The position numbers and the translations under genes were made by a program. A stretch of 64,000 nucleotides of DNA from assembly GCA_942486035.1 (NCBI GenBank), contig CALNXK010000097.1:1922501-1986500 (forward strand), in the 5' to 3' direction. Below, piece after piece: positions 57,801-64,000 of the stretch. Position 1 is the first letter of the stretch. Every line of letters begins with the position of its first letter. This stretch comes from Porites lobata. Its lineage: Eukaryota > Cnidaria > Anthozoa > Scleractinia > Poritidae. The notes under the pieces are model-generated. The model searched no databases and was not told where the DNA came from. It saw nothing but the letters and a program-made list of their open reading frames with translations.

Positions 57801-59190
57801 ACTGCACCGAAAATTCAAATTCACAGTAATTTCGACGGCTGTCTCTTAAAAATTCTTTTCTTTCACATTATCTGCCAGGTGTTTTTAGCTGTTCTGCTGT
57901 GTAAAATCCTAGAATTCCGATGAGTTTTTAAAAAACTAATGTTCATCGCTGCAATGTTTTGATTTTTCATCACAACTTTCAGGGGGAAATGAGGTCGCTT
58001 CTGCAGTGGTCCGTATTTGGTATTCTGTCCTCATTTCTGAACAAGATTTCACTCTATTGATGTCAGCCCTTCAAGATCTCGTGGCCACAGCCGAACTCAG
58101 CACCATCACTGATGGCAAGATGGAGATTTCTGCTTCCCAGCTCAGCCAGCTTAGGACAGTTTGGGCCACCTGGCTTCGTTTGTCCGAACGCAAGGGACCT
58201 TGGGTAGCCAAACTAAGGACGAAAACGAACTCGCTGGATTCAGGGAGAAACAATGGCATACGAAATTATATGCATGCCATCCCCAAAGAACACAGGGTTT
58301 CCACACAACACTTTTTTGACACAGGAATCTTTCATTCCACTACAAATGCTAAGGAAGTAACGCGACAAAATCCTACGTTAACTGGTAGAGCAATGCTTCA
58401 ACGCTCATCCCTCACGGAGTTTCAGTACAATATTCCATCAGATGTGCTTCCACTCACGGGATGGGATTACAAGGCAATCAAGAAGGTCTGCTACGATAAA
58501 TCACTGCCTAATATGTACACCCTCTACATCTCAAATATCCTGCAAAAATCCTTTAGCAAAATGACCAGTGATCGGGTGAAGTTTCATTTTATTCTCTGTG
58601 ACTTTCTAAAGATCGAATCTTTCCTTCCTGGAGGACTCAGATACGACCGCATTACTACTTCAAACTTATGGGACTACTGCCTCCTTGGAGATTTGCTGAC
58701 CAAATTCAAGAGGTTTCTAAACAGTACCAATCCTCACACGGTCATGTTGACAGAAACGCACAACTGGTCGCTAAACTATATGCATGAAATCATTCACATT
58801 TTGCCATACTTGAAGGGAATAGATAAACTGAATGAGAAAGCTTTTGAAGACACACAGAATATGGAACTGGTGAATTTATCGGGACTTACCTCTGTTGTGG
58901 AATATCTTAACTTGACAGAAGAATTTCTTCGTTTTGTACGCGCATCTCTTCTAGCAACATATACAGATGAGCAGTTTGCTTTCTTTAAAAGAAAAATGAA
59001 GATTCCATCTCTTAAGTATCTGGTTCGTTCACTGGGGCTTCATCTTCGAGACTTTGTACGAAACGAAAACACTGTTGCTCCACATAGATGGGCGCTTAAT
59101 TGTCGTCGAGTTGTCATGATGAGAGGTCATGAAAGAGTTCTGGAGTGGAAACTTGTTTCTGATTCTGTTACTCAGAGCACAGCAGAATGA
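54896..59190 (+). CDS. MYND zinc-finger protein with DNAAF3-like module, two exons
   Basis: Exons 54896-55490 and 57983-59190 join in phase 1 (CAAAG|GTATTT ... CTTTCAG|GGGGAA), giving about 600 residues. Both MYND fingers are intact: Cys7, 10, 18, 21, 27, 31, His39, Cys43, then CSGC...CTNC...YYCNAEC...HKTFC. The DUF4470-like part has YYWGNMPAVDLLNLSMNEGE and LLLCGVGNPRNVLL. Exon 2 has LPLTGWDYK, VKFHFILCDFL, RYDRITTSNLWDY and ends NCRRVVMMRGHERVLEW plus a slightly longer tail. Exon 1 is nearly the same as at 2432, so these two are close paralogs although 48 kb apart. The 2.5-kb intron holds a dead LINE. Role unknown; MYND implies protein binding, and the DNAAF3 likeness hints at an assembly-factor-like fold. 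Confidence 0.9.
55640..57215 (+). mobile_element. internally deleted non-LTR retrotransposon in the intron
   Basis: Begins with endonuclease-like text: LHINIRGLPKHFDDLSEFPL (about 55680), then VIAVSETWLH, GGGVDLYIQSHLKF and DFNINILNS, and at 56166-56615 SKPTRITSSTATLVDKIFTN and LSNHLPIFQV. It then jumps to the end of an RT protein: YCSLIWASTYAYYVEPLYIL and KVIRIITFAPSRTPPKALFS (about 56640-56770), ending IIWNDIPLTVRNSLTISNFK and KTAFFEYLN with a natural stop near 57074. The RT catalytic core is missing, so it cannot move itself. Frames are also broken by stops. Confidence 0.88.
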
Positions 59191-59841
59191 ATTCAATCAA
59201 ACTGTTTTTTGTATTAGAACAGGTGGGGTTTACAATGTCCCACCAGTCACGAGTAATAATTTTGTCCGGCTGTCAGCCATTTCGCTTGTGTTTTCAATTT
59301 TCGCTCTTCCTAAATATTGTTTCCAAAGAAACTTCGGTATTGCATTGTATAACCGCTCTTTGCACTCTATAAGCTGGTAATACTGTCCTCACCGACCAAC
59401 CAGTAACTTCATATTTTTTTAGTATATTTAGAATGGAATATTATTATCAAATGAAGCTTATGATTGCCAGAGGGTTGTCACCAAGAGTCATGTGACCTTT
59501 TTTTTAAAAATTTGATAGATCACCTATGCGTTTCCAGTATACCACACAGCGAAAATTTTATCAATAATACCATAGGTGACGAATTACTCCTTAATTTTGG
59601 CGCGAAATTTCAGCGATAATTTGTAATTTCACATGTGAAATTACAAAATTGCCATGGCAACCTTCGGTACGTCAAGATGGCGACGAACTTTTAAAATGTC
59701 ATGAATGAAGATGCCAGGGCACATCAAGAAGGATTCTAACAGGTATTTTGTCGAAAAATTCTTAACTTAAGCCAAATTTAAGTTCTAAACGTTCGAGAGA
59801 GTTGAGTTCTCGATCGATACGATCCAGGATAAACATGTCAA

Positions 59842-59985
59842 ATGGTATACTCGTGAAATTAAGGAATAATTTCATTTGCGTTTTGTCCAAATCCTAATAA
59901 TTCTTATTATTAGGATTATCTTAATTATAAGGTCTTGGACAAAACGCGCGTGAAATTATTCCCTAATTCCACCCGTCACCATTTG
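59842..59985. repeat. palindromic repeat
   Basis: ATTAAGGAATAATTTCATTT and GCGTTTTGTCCAA pair with TTGGACAAAACGCG and GTGAAATTATTCCCTAATTC, with CCTAATAATTCTTATTATTAGG in the centre. A related outer block (GGTGACGAATTACTCCTTAA near 59575) suggests the whole of 59568-59985 is one element. Confidence 0.75.
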
Positions 59986-60352
59986 GTTACACATACTTAT
60001 AAACAAACAGTATGTACGTATCTTCCTTGTATGGGTAACGAGGGCGCCTTTGGGAATGAGGTTACGGGGTAGGGAAAACTCTGTATTGCATGCAAATTCT
60101 CTTACACAATGTCTTTTCTTTCCTAGATTCCAAATTCTACTCCTATTTCTCTATTTTTCAACCTAGCGGGACTTACCATAGATTCAAAAAGGGAAAGAGA
60201 CGAGACAAAGAAATAAAACATGTCTCTGTTTTTTGTTCCGTTTCCGATCCGGCGGCTCCCGGCGGCTGGATATTCAACATCGTTCCCAGGGTTCTCTCAA
60301 ACAGGAACCCTGAATCGAAAAAAGGTCAACTTTTAATTCTTTTATACAGTTG

Positions 60353-60437
60353 CAGTCGAACCTTCAGTAATAGACGCGTCTCTACAACGGCCACTTGTTG
60401 CTATCCCCAAGGCGGCCATTGTGGAGAGGTTCAATTG
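60353..60437. repeat. small pogo-like MITE fragment
   Basis: CAGTCGAACC at the left and GAGGTTCAATTG at the right, with TCTCTACAACGGCCA mirrored by GGCCATTGTGGAGA. Diverged, no clear TA pair. Confidence 0.5.
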
Positions 60438-60895
60438 TAATTAATTAGGATTCAGGTCCCACCACCCATCTAATCTGCCTAATAGCTCACAGTACCTAGT
60501 GGATAGAAGGGTTTTATGAGGTTATTGTGAATGATTCATGATCAGTGAAAACTTGTATATATTATGTCACCACAAAGCTTAGTGAAGAGGAGGCCCAAGG
60601 AACCAACTGGGCTTTTAGTCGATGGGCTCCCTTTAACTTTAAGTAGAACTTATGTCTAACGTCTCCAAATACACACCTCTCTCGATTCATACTCAATGCT
60701 GGAGAGAGACCTGTCCTCCATTAATTCTAGAATATCTTTAGGCTGAAGTAAAATACGTTTGGTCTTTCACCCTCGAGTAAGGATTCGGAAACCAGCATTT
60801 CCAAAGTCCGATGATCGATTGAGGACGAAGCACACCTAATCCCCTCCCCCCCCCGCCCCCGAGGGACTCCCATATAAAATGACGGGGATACTGGT

Positions 60896-61097
60896 TGGAA
60901 AATAGGCCATATGCATGATGGCGTCATTTGACTACTATGACCAGAATCCTTTTCGTTTGTTCTTTTATATTTAAATTCGGTTATCCTAGCGAGGTTTAAA
61001 TAACAAAAGCCCTAATTTACACAAGAAAACAACATTCTGAAGGATTCTGGTCGTGGTAGTAACATAACGTCATCGTGCAAATGGCCTATTTGAAAAA
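60896..61097. repeat. fold-back element with about 60-bp arms
   Basis: AAAATAGGCCATATGCATGA ... GACCAGAATCCTT is mirrored by AAGGATTCTGGTC ... GTGCAAATGGCCTATTTG across a 75-bp AT-rich loop. Confidence 0.8.
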
Positions 61098-61433
61098 TAC
61101 TCCTAAACGAGGTCCATCTGGGCGCTGCTTAGGCTATATTCTAACCCCCCCCCCACTGAAAAACAAAAACAAAGGAAATACTCCAACAAAGTCTAACGGC
61201 ATTTTTTTCTCTTTTATATATTAAATATTGCTTTATTTACAACCCTAGTCGATAACCTTATAGGTAACTACATAGAAGTTCTGTCCTGGAAGGAGCTCGC
61301 ATGGGCTCCTGGTCCTGTACAAAGTGAGACCAAAATCTGCAATTTAATCCCCTAAGAGGTTACGCGTCATTTCCACAAGGGAGTTCTCCTACCCCGAACC
61401 TTTTTCTCTAGAGTAAGAGGCCTAAGGAAGTTA

Positions 61434-61609
61434 CAGTAGAACCTCGATATAGCTAACCTCTATATAAGGAAGTCCTCGTTATAACGAACGATATTCTTCG
61501 CCCCAGTAATAGTAAAATATATGGAAAAGAACCTCGACATAGCGAAACCTCGTTATACCGAACATATTTGTCCAGTCCCTTGGCCCTCCGTTAAATCGAG
61601 GTTCCACTG
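61434..61609. repeat. pogo/Tigger-type MITE
   Basis: Left end CAGTAGAACCTCGATATAGC and right end AAATCGAGGTTCCACTG, each flanked by TA. CAGTRGAACCTCGATAT ends are characteristic of pogo-like Tc1/mariner elements. Internal AACCTCGNTATA motifs repeat. 176 bp, non-autonomous. Confidence 0.85.
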
Positions 61610-61611
61610 TA

Positions 61612-62569
61612 TGTCGTTATGTAACTCTCTAATAGAATAGCGACCGAAAACTAATTTGTGGTGGACACGGTACATTTTGTCTCTTCTATTTTCCCTAATT
61701 AAAATGTTCGTGAGAAAAAGTAACAATATGGTGCATGTAATATTCAAAGATACAATAGAGAACATTAAAGTTAGTACGTTTGCGGCTGACGGGAAACGTC
61801 AATTTGTACAAAGTGTTCATTACTTCTACATAAAAAAATTAGAAGTTTCACTACAGTTTTACATATAAAAAATATTTGAGACTGTTTTTATATGATTATT
61901 GCCCATTTTTAGAATTTTTTTAAAGTCGAATCTGACGTTTGCCGTAAGCGTTTCTTTAATCTTTACCGTCATCTATTTTCCAGCAACAAAACGAATGGTT
62001 TTGATAAAACTGGAACCAACGTATGGTGTGTAATTCTCTGGTTCAGTTCAATCATTTCAGCGGTAATGTAGGAGCAGTTCTTTTTGCAAGAAAGAGGTAT
62101 TGAAATAGAACTTGAGCATATTTTACCAGGGAACAGAATAATTCTCACTCACTACAACGCGCTTAGCCTCCCATCAAAGCTTCCCAGCTAGCAAAAGAAG
62201 TTAGCGCCAAATCGAATTTTGACGACAGTTGGTCGAACTTTATGTGTACGTATAATTTAAAAAAAAGGGAGAAGGCCAGAGTGAAAGAGAGCGGCTAGCT
62301 CACAAGGCACTGGAAATGACTTCAGTCTCTGCCAGTAACAAAGACTTTAATCTACGTGGCTCTCAAATACGCGTTTATACCTACGCTTTTAAAATAAAGC
62401 GGAAAGCAACTTTGCATAAGATTTATCGGGAATGTAATCTCTCCCGGGCCTAACTTCTAATTTTCAGTTATGTGGCAAAAGGAAAACTCTCCATAGTTTT
62501 ACTAGCCCTTTAAGACGAATAGTGAGGCTGAGGACAAGTGATCAACTATTGAGATGAAGTGGGAAGCGT
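61612..62569. other. 3' flank of the last MYND-family gene, no gene seen
   Basis: AT-rich sequence with short unsupported frames and no clear repeat ends. Confidence 0.45.
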
Positions 62570-63751
62570 TCACTCCAAAGTAAATTCGTCTCCCCTATTC
62601 AAGTTGACTCTACGGCAGTTCACAGCCGACTTGAAGGGAAACACAGTGTTTTCATTTCTCACATAGTCACGTGGCTCCAGGCCCAAATCAGAAGAGATAG
62701 TTTTTATGGATGGTAGCTTCTTCCTTTGTTTCCTGAAAGACTCCAATTCTGTTTCACTGTATGACTCGATAAGCGCGGCAAGGAGGTAGTGCTGAGCTGT
62801 GCTGGAAGTCTGGAATAATATTGTGGTATTCAATTAAGCTCGTCAAGTGCCCAGTCGCCACAAGCAATGGATTGTTTGTGTCCTTCACAACTTTCGGTGT
62901 GAGTTCAGGGGCCCTCAAAAATATATCAGCTTTCACTTCGGGCAAATAGTCATCCACCCAATTATGCATTTCAGTCATTAAGACTGAATGACTGTTGCTG
63001 ACATTCAAGTACCCCTTGAATTTTGTCAGTAAGGCTGGAAGGGAAATATAGTCGCTTAGATTTGATGTCGCGATGCGGTCATATGTAAGGTCGACAGGTA
63101 GGAATGGATCAATCATCATGCAGTCACATAGTATCACCTCCAACTTCACCCGACCACTTCTCAGTTTGTCAATGCACTCATTCATGATATATGATAGGTA
63201 GGTGCTGAACATCTCTGGAAGCGAATCATTGTAGCAGACACTCTTCATGGCTTTGTAATCCCAGCTTGAAAAGGGAAGATTACTCGGGTCAATGTTGAAG
63301 TCGTACTCGTCTCGTTCTTCAGGCTCATACTGAAATAGATAACTTGTTAGAGTTACGTTCTCTCGCGTTAACTGCGATGATTTCACGCATTTTGAGGCGA
63401 AAAGCCCGTCTTTCATCCACAACTTAGCAGATCTTTTGTCGTCTTTTGGGATCGAGTTTAAATAGTTAAAAATCCCAGCCTCTGATCCAGTATCGCTATG
63501 GAAGGCGTCATTCCTTTGTTCAGTTACCCAGGGTCCTGTGAGAGAAGACAACTGGACCCAAACTTGCCACACCTCCTTCAGCTTACCCAGTTGATCAACT
63601 GACACCATGTTCACGAAGCCATTCGTTAGAGTGTTTAAATCACTAGCGTCCAAGAGGTCGCGCAGTGCGGACATCAGCAGTGAAAAATCGCTTTCTGAAA
63701 TTCGTAGCGAATACCATATGCGGATTACAGTACCAATTCCGTCATTTTGTC
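62570..63751 (-). CDS. DNAAF3-like (DUF4471) exon 2 of a MYND-family paralog, frameshifted, partial
   Basis: The minus strand opens at an acceptor (ATCTCGCAG|GACAAAA, exon from 63751) in the same phase as its paralogs and reads GQNDGIGTVIRIWYSLRISE. Conserved blocks follow: LPFSSWDYK, VKLEVILCDCM, TYDRIATSNLSDY, HSVLMTEMHNW. After IEYHNIIPDF the frame breaks: 19 nt (62786-62804) stand where intact paralogs have 18, and the original frame stops at 62754. In the shifted frame the protein continues LLAALIESYSETELESF, RNENTVFPF, NCRRVNLNRGDEFTLE to a stop at 62570. It is either a recent pseudogene or a consensus error. Exon 1 with the MYND fingers must lie right of the window. The C-terminus is shorter than in paralogs. 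Confidence 0.75.
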
Positions 63752-64000
63752 CTGCGAGATGAAAAGTATCAAATTTTATAATACAACCAAGCAAGTAGAA
63801 ACAATAGGAATTAGTGTTCTTTTGCTGAGATGGACTCTGTTAAGCCCATATTACTTGTTTTTCCTTTGCTTTTTAAAGGCTGCGTAATGAAGAGAAAGCG
63901 ATCCCATTGTTATGACCGTCTTATCGTAAAGCTAATCAACGCTTGCGGTTCATTAAAAGAAGCCATCTTTAAAACGGTTTTGATAAAACGTAGGCATAGG
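63752..64000 (-). other. intron of the last MYND-family gene
   Basis: Between the acceptor at 63752-63753 and the window edge no MYND-like exon is visible on the minus strand, so the single family intron must extend past 64000. Confidence 0.55.

Overview
This is a eukaryotic nuclear window. It has AT-rich intergenic DNA, GT-AG introns and a very dense load of short inverted-repeat transposons and broken LINEs. The gene content (an expanded MYND zinc-finger family joined to a DNAAF3-like module, and an intronless TPR-CHAT gene) together with the repeat style suggests an anthozoan cnidarian, most likely a reef coral. That assignment is inference, because no ribosomal or mitochondrial marker is present.

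The main signal is a dispersed cluster of five members of one gene family: 1-255 (-, cut by the left edge), 2432-6407 (+), 9119-11295 (+), 54896-59190 (+) and 62570-63751 (-, cut by the right edge). Three are complete and share one plan. Exon 1 encodes two MYND-type zinc fingers and a DUF4470-like segment. A single phase-1 intron follows a Lys-Gly codon pair (AAAG|GT). Exon 2 encodes a DUF4471-like segment. The same two-part segment occurs in the axonemal dynein assembly factor DNAAF3. One member has lost a zinc ligand and another has a 1-nt frameshift, so the family seems to be in birth-and-death turnover.

The only other clear host gene is 25081-28182 (-): 1033 codons, ten TPR units of about 40 residues, then a CHAT (caspase-like) domain with its His/Cys dyad intact. 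Its first codons and upstream region are repeated in inverted orientation about 300 bp away.

Layout. 1-11.3 kb: three family members; the intron of the second holds two MITEs. 11.3-24.5 kb: no host gene; a tandem segmental duplication (12650-16493 and 17120-24520), whose second copy is split by a 2.4-kb TIR element (20108-22489, TSD TAA) carrying its own three-exon gene. 25.1-28.8 kb: the TPR-CHAT gene and its inverted copy. 28.8-54.9 kb: a repeat-filled stretch with a near-palindrome (29865-30182), a Tc1/mariner-like element with a possible secreted-peptide reading frame (35730-37207), a TA-flanked MITE (37510-38209), a 2.8-kb TIR element with 7-bp TSDs (38984-41770), a Pack-MULE-like element with 9-bp TSDs and a protein-kinase fragment (44322-46221), and a dead LINE split by fold-back elements (47560-50400). 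54.9-64 kb: the last two family members; the intron of one contains an internally deleted LINE.

No rRNA, true tRNA, CRISPR array or origin was seen. Splice sites and element ends were read by eye, and all family and domain names rest on motif recognition, not on a search.
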